A stretch of DNA of 19,383 nt from the NCBI GenBank assembly GCA_032160545.1, contig JAVHVN010000093.1, forward strand, positions 1-19,383. Direction: 5' to 3'. A program made the position numbers and the translations under genes. This document shows, in pieces, positions 1-6,312 of this stretch. The stretch comes from DATGFB01 sp032160545 (GTDB lineage: Bacteria; Actinomycetota; Actinomycetes; Mycobacteriales; Jatrophihabitantaceae). The notes beneath the pieces were generated by a model that saw only the letters and a program-made list of their open reading frames with translations, was not told the DNA's origin and searched no databases. How positions within the stretch are numbered: position 1 is the stretch's first letter; each line of letters opens with the position of its first letter.

Positions 1-927
1 CGCGCGCGTCCGAACGAGATCGGCCGCATGCGCGAGGTCGGCTCGCTGGCCGTGTGGGTCCTCGGCTACGTCGTCGCGAGCCAGATCGGCGTGACGGTCA
101 TCGCCAAGGTGGGCGTCAGCCACGGTGCCTTCACCGTCTTCACGAACGCCGACCTGCTGCTGCAGATGCCCTACGGCATCCTGGTGGTCTCGCTGCTGAC
201 GGCCTTGATGCCCCGGCTGTCGCGCGCCGCCGCGCGCGGTGAGATCGACGCGGTCAAGGACGACCTCTCGCTCGGTGCGCGGCTGTCCGCGGTCGCACTC
301 GTCCCGATCACGGCCGGGCTGATCGTGCTCGGCCCGGTGCTCACCGTGGTGCTCTTCGCCTACGGGGAGACCTCCATCGACGGCGGCAAGCTGATCGGCA
401 CCGCGCTGGCCGCGTCGGCGTTCGGGCTGTTCCCCTTCGCGATCGTCATGCTGCAGCTGCGCGTGTTCTACGCGATGCGCGACGGCCGTACCCCGACCTT
501 GATCAACATCTGCATGGTGGCGAGCAAGGTGCTGATCGTCCTGGTCGCGGCCGCGATGGTCGACGGCCGCGCGCATGTCGCCGAGACGCTGACGGTCGCG
601 ACGTCCGCGTCCTATGTGGTCGGTGCCGTCGTCGGCCACGTGCTGCTCACCCGGCGGCTGGGCCACCTGGGCTTCCGGCGCGTGGGCCGCACGGTTGCCC
701 AGATCGGAGCGGCGTCGGTCGTCGGAGCGCTCGCTGCCGGCGCTGTCGTCCTGGCCGCCACGTCCGCGATCGGCCACGGCCACGTGGGGTCGCTGACGGC
801 GCTCGTCGCCGGCGGAGCCGTCGGCCTGCTGGTCCTGGCCGCGGTGGCGTGGCGGATGCGGATCCCCGAGGTCGAGGTCATCGCGGCCCTCGTCCGGCGC
901 CGTACGGCGGGCGCCCCGGCGCGCTGA
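1..927 (+). CDS. murJ: Lipid II flippase MurJ (MviN), C-terminal part; 5' end outside window
   Basis: The open frame runs from the first base with no credible internal start, so about 308 C-terminal residues are seen. MurJ is a polytopic membrane protein of the MOP superfamily that moves lipid-linked peptidoglycan precursor (lipid II) across the cytoplasmic membrane. The fragment has repeated hydrophobic helices and family-typical stretches: QMPYGILVVSLLTALMPRLS, and FGLFPFAIVMLQLRVFYAMR followed by DGRTPTLIN. It ends in a short basic tail (RRRTAGAPAR) just after the last membrane helix. It therefore lacks the long cytoplasmic pseudokinase extension known for M. tuberculosis MviN (Rv3910). 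It lies directly upstream of trxBA, as in other actinobacterial origin regions, but without sigM-rsmA in between. Family assignment is confident. Confidence 0.93.
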   Translation, partial: RARPNEIGRMREVGSLAVWVLGYVVASQIGVTVIAKVGVSHGAFTVFTNADLLLQMPYGILVVSLLTALMPRLSRAAARGEIDAVKDDLSLGARLSAVALVPITAGLIVLGPVLTVVLFAYGETSIDGGKLIGTALAASAFGLFPFAIVMLQLRVFYAMRDGRTPTLINICMVASKVLIVLVAAAMVDGRAHVAETLTVATSASYVVGAVVGHVLLTRRLGHLGFRRVGRTVAQIGAASVVGALAAGAVVLAATSAIGHGHVGSLTALVAGGAVGLLVLAAVAWRMRIPEVEVIAALVRRRTAGAPAR

Positions 928-944
928 GCGACGCTCACGCGTTC

Positions 945-970
945 GGAATGCCGGCGAACCTAGGATCGTT
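945..970 (+). promoter_or_regulatory. SigR/SigH-type (thiol-stress) promoter of trxBA
   Basis: GGAAT at 945-949 and GTT at 968-970 are separated by exactly 18 bases. This is the GGAAT-N18-GTT consensus of Streptomyces SigR and the similar mycobacterial SigH sites. It lies about 40 bases before the trxB start, and trxBA is the classical target of SigR. The element is read directly from the sequence; use by a SigR-like factor is inferred. TAGGAT at 961-966 could serve as an overlapping housekeeping -10. Confidence 0.8.
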
Positions 971-1010
971 CTAGCGCGCAGGGCCGAATCGGGTCCAGGG
1001 AAGAGGAACA

Positions 1011-2018
1011 GTGACCACTCCGTCCACGCACCGCAGCCTCATCGTCGTCGGCTCCGGACCGGCCGGGTATACCGCCGCGCTCTACGCCGCACGCGCGGAT
1101 CTGGCGCCGCTGGTGTTCGAGGGCTCGCAGTACGGCGGTGCGTTGATGACCACCACCGACGTCGAGAACTTTCCGGGCTTCCCGCAGGGGATCATGGGGC
1201 CCGAGCTGATGGGTCAGATCCGCACGCAGGCCGAGCGATTCGGTGCCGAACTGGTCAGCGACGACGTCCTGTCGGTCGACCTCACCGGGCCGGTGAAAGT
1301 GGTGCGCACGCACGACGGCGAGTTCACCGCGGACGCGGTCGTGCTCGCGATGGGCTCGGCCTACCGCAAGCTCGGACTCGCGCGCGAGGACGAGCTGTCC
1401 GGGCGCGGGGTCTCGTGGTGTGCGACGTGCGACGGCTTCTTCTTCCGGGACGTCGACATCGCGGTCGTCGGCGGCGGGGACACCGCGATGGAGGAGGCCA
1501 CCTTCCTCACCCGCTTCGCCCGGTCGGTGACGATCGTGCACCGGCGCGAGTCGCTGCGGGCCAGTCGCATCATGGTCGACCGCGCCATGGCCAACCCCAA
1601 GATCAAGTGGGCCTTGAACTCCGAGGTCGTCGAGGTCTCCGGCGACAACCAGGTCACCGGCATCCGGCTGCGCGACACCCTGACCGGTGAGGATCGGCAG
1701 CTGGCCGTGGGCGGGCTGTTCATCGCTATCGGCCACGAACCGCGCAGCGACCTGGTGCGCGGGCAGGTCCACCTCGACGAGGAGGGCTACGTGTTGACGA
1801 CCACAGGCACCCGCACCAACCTGCCAGGCGTGTTCGCGGCGGGGGACCTGGTCGACCACGAGTACCGCCAGGCCATCACCGCCGCCGGCACCGGCTGCGC
1901 CGCGGCGCTCGACGCCGAGCGTTACCTGGCCGCACTCGAGGACGAGCGCGGGGCGGCGCACACCGACGGCGAGGTCGAAGTCGCGGCGCTCACCGCGGAA
2001 TCAACGCCTGTCGCCTAG
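1011..2018 (+). CDS. trxB: Thioredoxin-disulfide reductase (NADPH)
   Basis: This 335-residue low-molecular-weight thioredoxin reductase transfers electrons from NADPH through FAD and a redox disulfide to thioredoxin in the cytoplasm. Visible motifs are the N-terminal FAD-binding GSGPAG (residues 14-19), the redox-active CATC (Cys137, Cys140), the NADPH-binding GGGDTA (154-159), and the C-terminal FAD-contacting GVFAAGDLVD followed by YRQAITAAGTG. The GTG start at 1011 follows a GGGAAGAGGA ribosome-binding site and gives the usual N-terminus. A tail of about 30 acidic and alanine-rich residues follows the family core. The substrate thioredoxin gene follows after 39 bases, so the two form an operon, probably induced by disulfide stress through the promoter at 945-970. 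Confidence 0.97.
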   Translation: MTTPSTHRSLIVVGSGPAGYTAALYAARADLAPLVFEGSQYGGALMTTTDVENFPGFPQGIMGPELMGQIRTQAERFGAELVSDDVLSVDLTGPVKVVRTHDGEFTADAVVLAMGSAYRKLGLAREDELSGRGVSWCATCDGFFFRDVDIAVVGGGDTAMEEATFLTRFARSVTIVHRRESLRASRIMVDRAMANPKIKWALNSEVVEVSGDNQVTGIRLRDTLTGEDRQLAVGGLFIAIGHEPRSDLVRGQVHLDEEGYVLTTTGTRTNLPGVFAAGDLVDHEYRQAITAAGTGCAAALDAERYLAALEDERGAAHTDGEVEVAALTAESTPVA

Positions 2019-2057
2019 CGTTGTAGATCTGCGTCCGACCCACTGTCAGGAGACTCC

Positions 2058-2390
2058 ATGGGCAACAACACCAAGACCGTCACCGATGCCAGCTTCGCCG
2101 CCGACGTCCTGCAGGCCGACATCCCGGTGCTGGTCGATTTCTGGGCGGAGTGGTGCGGCCCGTGCCGTCAGGTCGCCCCGGTCCTCGAGGAGATCGCCGG
2201 CGAGTACGCGGGGAAGATCACCGTGGCCAAGGTGAACATCGACGAGAACCCGGGCATCGCCCGCGACTACCAGATCATGTCGATCCCGACCATGAGCGTC
2301 TTCCAGGGCGGCCAGGTCGTGAAGCAGATCGTCGGCGCCCGCCCGAAGGCCGCGATCCTGCGAGAGCTCACCGACTTCGTCGGGGGCTGA
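2058..2390 (+). CDS. trxA: Thioredoxin
   Basis: This 110-residue classical thioredoxin is a small cytoplasmic dithiol protein that reduces disulfides in client enzymes and is recycled by the TrxB encoded just upstream. The active site WCGPC is at residues 32-36 (Cys33, Cys36), preceded by the typical VLVDFWAEW strand. The cis-proline loop SIPT is at 75-78 (Pro77). Length and motif spacing are normal for the family. The ATG is preceded by a good AGGAG ribosome-binding site at 2048-2052. M. tuberculosis calls the equivalent gene at this place trxC. A strong hairpin follows the stop codon, so transcription of trxBA probably ends here. Confidence 0.97.
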   Translation: MGNNTKTVTDASFAADVLQADIPVLVDFWAEWCGPCRQVAPVLEEIAGEYAGKITVAKVNIDENPGIARDYQIMSIPTMSVFQGGQVVKQIVGARPKAAILRELTDFVGG

Positions 2391-2403
2391 CACTTCGCCT
2401 GTT

Positions 2404-2443
2404 CCAGGGGCCGTTCCCGCAGTCACGCGGGGACGGCCCCTGG
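2404..2443 (+). terminator. Intrinsic-type hairpin terminator after trxA
   Basis: A 17-bp inverted repeat (arms 2404-2420 and 2427-2443) encloses a 6-base loop, AGTCAC. All pairs are Watson-Crick except one G-U, so the RNA hairpin would be very stable. It starts 13 bases after the trxA stop. No T-run follows, which is common for actinobacterial terminators. It separates trxBA from cwlM. Confidence 0.8.
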
Positions 2444-2584
2444 CGTCTGTGCGCCGGCCCTTGCGGCACGCCTCGCCGGGTTTCGGCGCCGGGCCGGGGC
2501 TGAGGCACAATGGCCGGGCAGCCCGCATCACGTCCTTCGTACATCTGTGCGTCATCCTCCGCGAGACAGGGAATTCCACTGGCG

Positions 2585-3703
2585 ATGCAGCACATCCGAC
2601 GTGGTGCCTCCGGCAGCGCCGTCGCCGAGGTCCGTCGCATGCTGGCCACGCTGGGGCTGCTCGACAACACCGACACCCATGCCCTCGACACCTTCGACGA
2701 GACGACCGAACTGGCCGTGCGCCACTTCCAGCAGCGCCGGGGCATCTCGGTCGACGGCATGGTCGGGCCCGAGACCTACACCGCGCTGACGGGCGCGCAC
2801 TGGCGCCTGGGCGACCGCGTGCTGTCCCACGAACCGGGCCAGGTCCTGACCGGTGACGACGTCACCGCCCTGCAGGACCAGCTGCTACAACTCGGTTACG
2901 ACGTCGGCCGCGCGGACGGCATCTTCGGCGCCACCACTGCCGAGGGAACCCGGGCGTTCCAGCGCGACTACGGGCTGGTCGCCGACGGCGTGTGCGGGCC
3001 GGCCACCCTGCGAGCCCTGCGCCAACTGGGGCGCAGGGTCGTGGGTGGGCGCCCCCAGTTGCTTCGTGAAATGGTCGCGGTCGCGGCTTCGGGCCCGAGC
3101 CTGCTCGGCAAGCGGATCGTGATCGATCCCGGTCACGGCGGCGACGATCCCGGCATCGTGTACGGCGATCACAGCGAGGCCGACCTGGTGTGGGACCTCG
3201 CCTCCCGGCTCGAGGGCCGGCTCACCGCGCTAGGGGTCCGCTCGTCCCTCACCCGCGGGCCGTCCAACGGCGGCACGGACGAGCAGCGGGCGGCATTCGC
3301 CAACGAGGTCGGCGGGGACCTGGTGCTCTCGCTGCACGTCGACGGTTTCAGCTCGCCCCGCGCCAACGGCATCGCGACGTACTTCTACGGCGCGGGCGAG
3401 ACCAGCTCGACGATGGGCGAGCGGCTCGCCGACCTCGTCCAGCGAGAGCTGGTGGCGCGCACCGGCCTGCTCGACGGGCGGCTGCACGGCAAGAGCTGGA
3501 CCCTGCTGCGGATGACGCGCATGCCGGTGGTGCGGGTCGAGCTCGGGTACCTCACCTCGCCGACGGACCGTCCGCGCCTGATCGACCCGCTGTTCCGGGA
3601 CACCGTCGCCGAGGGACTGCTGGTCGCCGTCCAGCGGCTCTACCTGCCGACCGCGGACGATCCGCCGACCGGCGTCCTGCGGATCCCCGCCATCGCCGGC
3701 TGA
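2585..3703 (+). CDS. cwlM: CwlM-family N-acetylmuramoyl-L-alanine amidase homologue (two peptidoglycan-binding domains plus Amidase_3)
   Basis: The protein is 372 residues. Two PG_binding_1 repeats come first (about 5-70 and 85-148; AVRHFQQRRGISVDGMVGPE and AFQRDYGLVADGVCGP). An Amidase_3 zinc hydrolase domain follows from about residue 176. No signal peptide is visible, as for M. tuberculosis CwlM (Rv3915), which is a cytoplasmic regulator of MurA reported to lack enzyme activity. Here the expected zinc ligands and catalytic glutamate are all present: His184 in DPGHGG, Glu198 in SEADL, His251 in LSLHVDG and Glu319 in VELGYLTS. The protein could therefore be an active amidase as well as, or instead of, a regulator. 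The ATG at 2585 was chosen by alignment with the family. An in-frame ATG at 2510 would add 25 unrelated residues. The gene is convergent with the next one. Confidence 0.92.
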   Translation: MQHIRRGASGSAVAEVRRMLATLGLLDNTDTHALDTFDETTELAVRHFQQRRGISVDGMVGPETYTALTGAHWRLGDRVLSHEPGQVLTGDDVTALQDQLLQLGYDVGRADGIFGATTAEGTRAFQRDYGLVADGVCGPATLRALRQLGRRVVGGRPQLLREMVAVAASGPSLLGKRIVIDPGHGGDDPGIVYGDHSEADLVWDLASRLEGRLTALGVRSSLTRGPSNGGTDEQRAAFANEVGGDLVLSLHVDGFSSPRANGIATYFYGAGETSSTMGERLADLVQRELVARTGLLDGRLHGKSWTLLRMTRMPVVRVELGYLTSPTDRPRLIDPLFRDTVAEGLLVAVQRLYLPTADDPPTGVLRIPAIAG

Positions 3704-3722
3704 GCGAGCCGACGCGCCGCGT

Positions 3723-4373
3723 TCAGGGCCGCGACAGCGCCGGGGCCTGCATGCTGCCCAGCAGCCGCTCCAGCGCGTATTCGACGTCCTCGCGCCACGA
3801 CACCGTGCTCTTGAGGTCCAGGCGAAGTCGGGGTGTGTGCGGATGCGGCCGGACGGTCTTGAAGCCGACGGCGCGAAGGTAGTCGGCGGGCAGCTGGCAG
3901 CTGCGCCCGGTCGTGCTGCCCACCGGCGGCGGAGTATGGCGTGGGTCGCTCGTCTCGGCGCCGAATGCCTCGATCGCCTTGATGCCACGCCGCGCTGCCT
4001 CGCGGGCGACGGCCTGCACGAGCATGCGGCCGAGACCCCCGCCCCGGAACTGCGGCGCCAGGTAGGCGGTCATGAGCAGCACGGCGTCGGGACTCACCGG
4101 GGAGGTGGGGAAGGCTTGCGACCGCGGGACGTACGCGGGCGGCGCATAGGTGACGTAACCGGCAGGCACCCCGTCGACGTAGGCCAGCTGGCCACAGGTG
4201 CCCCATTCGAGCAGCGTGTCGCTGAACCACGCCTCCTTCTCCAGCGCCGCGTCACCGCCGTCACAGGCGCGTTCTGCCGAGACCTGGTCGAGCTCCCAGA
4301 ACACGCACGAGCGGCAGCGGTCCGGCAGGTCACCCACATTGTCGAGGGTGAGATTGACGAGCCGGCGGGACAC
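3723..4373 (-). CDS. GNAT-family N-acetyltransferase (Rv3916c-like)
   Basis: The 216-residue protein has a GNAT fold signature. A strand ending AVLLMTAYLAP (about 97-107) leads into the acetyl-CoA pyrophosphate loop QFRGGGLGRMLV (108-119) and the helix AVAREAARRGIKAIEAF. The N-terminus carries a cysteine pair in DRCRSCVFWE (Cys20, Cys23), which suggests metal or redox sensitivity. The acceptor substrate cannot be told from sequence. The place between cwlM and the par genes matches M. tuberculosis Rv3916c, so the gene is a conserved part of the neighbourhood. The GTG start at 4373 lies 17 bases after the alaA stop, with no clear ribosome-binding site, so coupling to alaA is likely. It converges with cwlM, with only 19 bases between the stop codons. 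Confidence 0.85.
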   Translation of the reverse strand: MSRRLVNLTLDNVGDLPDRCRSCVFWELDQVSAERACDGGDAALEKEAWFSDTLLEWGTCGQLAYVDGVPAGYVTYAPPAYVPRSQAFPTSPVSPDAVLLMTAYLAPQFRGGGLGRMLVQAVAREAARRGIKAIEAFGAETSDPRHTPPPVGSTTGRSCQLPADYLRAVGFKTVRPHPHTPRLRLDLKSTVSWREDVEYALERLLGSMQAPALSRP

Positions 4374-4390
4374 CGGTCGAGCGTATGCCG

Positions 4391-5632
4391 CTATGCGCTG
4401 CCGTCGTAGCCCTCGAGGAAGGCGCCGATCCGCCCGATCGCCTCGGTGAGGTCGTCGGCGCGAGGGAGCGTGACGATGCGCAGGTGATCGGGTCTGGGCC
4501 AGTTGAAACCAGTGCCCTGCACGACGAGCACGTGCTGCTCGCGCAGCAACTGCAGGACGAAGGCCTGGTCGTCGCGGATGGGGTAGCGCTCAGGGTCGAG
4601 CCGCGGGAAGACGTACAGCGCCCCCTTCGGCTTTACGCACGTCACCCCAGGGATCGCGACGAGGGCATCGACCGCGGCGGCGCGCTGCTCGTGCAGCCGG
4701 CCGCCGGGCAGGACCAGGTCGACGATGCTCTGCCGGCCTCCGAGCGCCATCTGGATCGCGTGCTGGGCCGGGACGTTGGCACACAGCCGCATGTTGGTGA
4801 GGATCGTGATCCCCTCGAGATAGCTCGACGCGTGCTTCTTCGGCCCGCTCACCATGAGCCAGCCGGACCGGAAGCCCGCGAGCCGGTAGGCCTTCGACAG
4901 CCCGTTGAAGGTGAGCGTCAGGACGTCCGGCGCCACTGCGGCGAACGGGACGTGCTCGGCGCCGTCGTAGAGGATCTTGTCGTAGATCTCGTCGGCGAGG
5001 ACGACCAGGTTGTGCTCGCGAGCGAGGCCGGCAATCCGCTCAAGTACCTCCCGGGGGTATACTGCGCCGGTCGGGTTGTTCGGGTTGATCAGAACCAGCG
5101 CCTTGGTGTTCGGCGTGATCTTCGCGCGCATGTCGTCGACGTCCGGCAGCCACTCGCTCGATTCGTCACACAGGTAGTGCACGGGCTGGCCACCGGCGAG
5201 GCTCGTCGACGCGGTCCACAGCGGGTAGTCCGGCGCCGGGATCAGCACCTCGTCGCCGTTGTCGAGCATGGCCTGCAACGAGATGGTGATCAGCTCGCTG
5301 ACCCCGTTGCCCAGCCAGACGTCGTCGACGTCAACCGTGTCGATGCCACGGGTCTGGTAGTGCTGCACGATCGCGGTGCGAGCCGAAAGGATCCCCTGCG
5401 AATCCGAGTACCCCTCTGACGCCGGCAGGTTGCGGATCACGTCGACGAGAACCTCTTCGGGCGCCTCGAAGCCGAACGGTGCGGGGTTGCCGATGTTGAG
5501 CTTGATGATCCGCCGGCCCTCCTCCTCGAGACGACGTGCCTCCTCGAGCACCGGGCCGCGGATGTCGTAGCAGACGTTTTCGAGCTTGCGCGATTGCCGG
5601 AGATCCACCCCAAGACCATCGCACACCGCCAT
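4391..5632 (-). CDS. alaA: Alanine aminotransferase (AlaA-type, class I PLP-dependent)
   Basis: This 413-residue fold-type I aminotransferase is very similar along its length to E. coli AlaA and M. tuberculosis Rv0337c. Shared stretches include KLENVCYDIRGPVLEEA, LNIGNPAPFGFEAP, VPAQHAIQMALGG and QGTGFNWPRPDHLRIVTLP. It should interconvert glutamate plus pyruvate with 2-oxoglutarate plus alanine in the cytoplasm. PLP contacts visible are NPNNPTG (183-189), ADEIY with Asp214, and the Schiff-base lysine Lys247 in LSKAYRLAGFR. No ribosome-binding site precedes the ATG at 5632. GTG codons at 5626 and 5608 are alternatives, and the latter would give MDLRQSRKLENV, close to the family's usual N-terminus. 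This gene is not part of the standard origin-region gene set. It heads a two-gene unit with the GNAT gene and is divergent from the nitroreductase. Confidence 0.93.
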   Translation of the reverse strand: MAVCDGLGVDLRQSRKLENVCYDIRGPVLEEARRLEEEGRRIIKLNIGNPAPFGFEAPEEVLVDVIRNLPASEGYSDSQGILSARTAIVQHYQTRGIDTVDVDDVWLGNGVSELITISLQAMLDNGDEVLIPAPDYPLWTASTSLAGGQPVHYLCDESSEWLPDVDDMRAKITPNTKALVLINPNNPTGAVYPREVLERIAGLAREHNLVVLADEIYDKILYDGAEHVPFAAVAPDVLTLTFNGLSKAYRLAGFRSGWLMVSGPKKHASSYLEGITILTNMRLCANVPAQHAIQMALGGRQSIVDLVLPGGRLHEQRAAAVDALVAIPGVTCVKPKGALYVFPRLDPERYPIRDDQAFVLQLLREQHVLVVQGTGFNWPRPDHLRIVTLPRADDLTEAIGRIGAFLEGYDGSA

Positions 5633-5643
5633 GGCGCGCAGAC

Positions 5644-5658
5644 ATCGGATTTTCCGAT
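5644..5658. promoter_or_regulatory. Inverted repeat in the alaA / nitroreductase divergent spacer
   Basis: A perfect 6-bp inverted repeat, ATCGGA-TTT-TCCGAT, lies in the 56-bp gap between the two divergent starts. Its position would suit an operator that controls both promoters. It is short and could be chance; no regulator gene lies next to it. Confidence 0.3.
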
Positions 5659-5688
5659 CCGATCCGTGATCCGTGGCAGGGTCTCAGC

Positions 5689-6312
5689 ATGGAGTTCGAC
5701 GACGTCGTCCGCGCGCGGCGCATGGTCCGTGCCTACGACCCGGAGCGGGCCGTCCCACGCGAGACGGTGGACGAACTGCTCCGCCTCGCGGTCAGGGCGC
5801 CCTCTGCCGGCCATACCCAAGGTTGGCGATTTCTCGTTCTGGATGACATAACGTCGCGCGGTCGGTTCTGGTCGGCCACCGCCGAAGACGCCGCGGCCGC
5901 CACCGAGCCCGGGGACGAGTGGTTGCGCCGGCTGCAAACCGCCCCGGTGCTGATCGTCGTCTTCTCCAGCGCGATGGCCTACCTGGACCGCTACGCCGAA
6001 GCCGACAAGGGTAGCCAGCCGCGCGACGAGTCGCTCTGGCCGATCCCCTACTGGCACGTCGATGCCGGGATGGCCGCGCTGCTGCTGTTGCTGGGAGCCA
6101 CCGACCGCGGGCTCGCGGCCTGCTTCTTCGGCGTGCCTGGCGAGCGCTGGGGCGACGTGCGAGCGGCGTTCGCGGTCGACGAGCAGTGGTCGCCGGTCGG
6201 TGTGGTCAGCCTCGGGCACCCGGCGCCGGACCGGCGCTCACCGTCGTTGCGCCGGGGCCGGCGCCCGTTCGACGAGGTCGTGCGCTACGGCTCGTTCGAC
6301 TCGACGGGCTGA
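5689..6312 (+). CDS. Nitroreductase-family flavoprotein (FMN-dependent oxidoreductase)
   Basis: The 207-residue single-domain protein has nitroreductase features. The N-terminal arginine cluster VRARRMVRAY (7-16) matches the family's usual phosphate-contacting RRS/RR region. PSAGHTQGWRFLVLDD (38-53) corresponds to the common PSxxNxQPWxF motif, and VGVVSLGHPAPDRRSPSLRR (170-189) is the usual C-terminal strand and tail. Such enzymes bind FMN and reduce nitro compounds, quinones or flavins with NAD(P)H. The physiological substrate is unknown. The ATG at 5689 has a GGCAGGG ribosome-binding site and fits the domain boundary. The gene is divergent from alaA and convergent with parB, and its last 28 bases overlap the end of parB on the other strand. 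Confidence 0.88.
   Translation: MEFDDVVRARRMVRAYDPERAVPRETVDELLRLAVRAPSAGHTQGWRFLVLDDITSRGRFWSATAEDAAAATEPGDEWLRRLQTAPVLIVVFSSAMAYLDRYAEADKGSQPRDESLWPIPYWHVDAGMAALLLLLGATDRGLAACFFGVPGERWGDVRAAFAVDEQWSPVGVVSLGHPAPDRRSPSLRRGRRPFDEVVRYGSFDSTG

Noticed and set aside
923..936. Small inverted repeat TGAGC-GAC-GCTCA after murJ as a terminator
   Set aside because: A 5-bp stem with a 3-base loop and no T-run is expected often by chance in this GC-rich DNA.
960..1961. 333-residue open frame on the minus strand opposite trxB
   Set aside because: It is an antisense shadow created by high GC codon bias. The plus-strand frame has full thioredoxin reductase motifs; the minus frame has no recognisable domain.
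3697..3711. 5-bp stem (CGGCT / AGCCG) between the convergent cwlM and GNAT stop codons as a bidirectional terminator
   Set aside because: The stem is only 5 bp, overlaps the cwlM stop and has no T-run on either side, so it is too weak to call.
4385..5419. 344-residue open frame on the plus strand opposite alaA
   Set aside because: Shadow of the aminotransferase gene; the minus-strand frame matches AlaA along its whole length.
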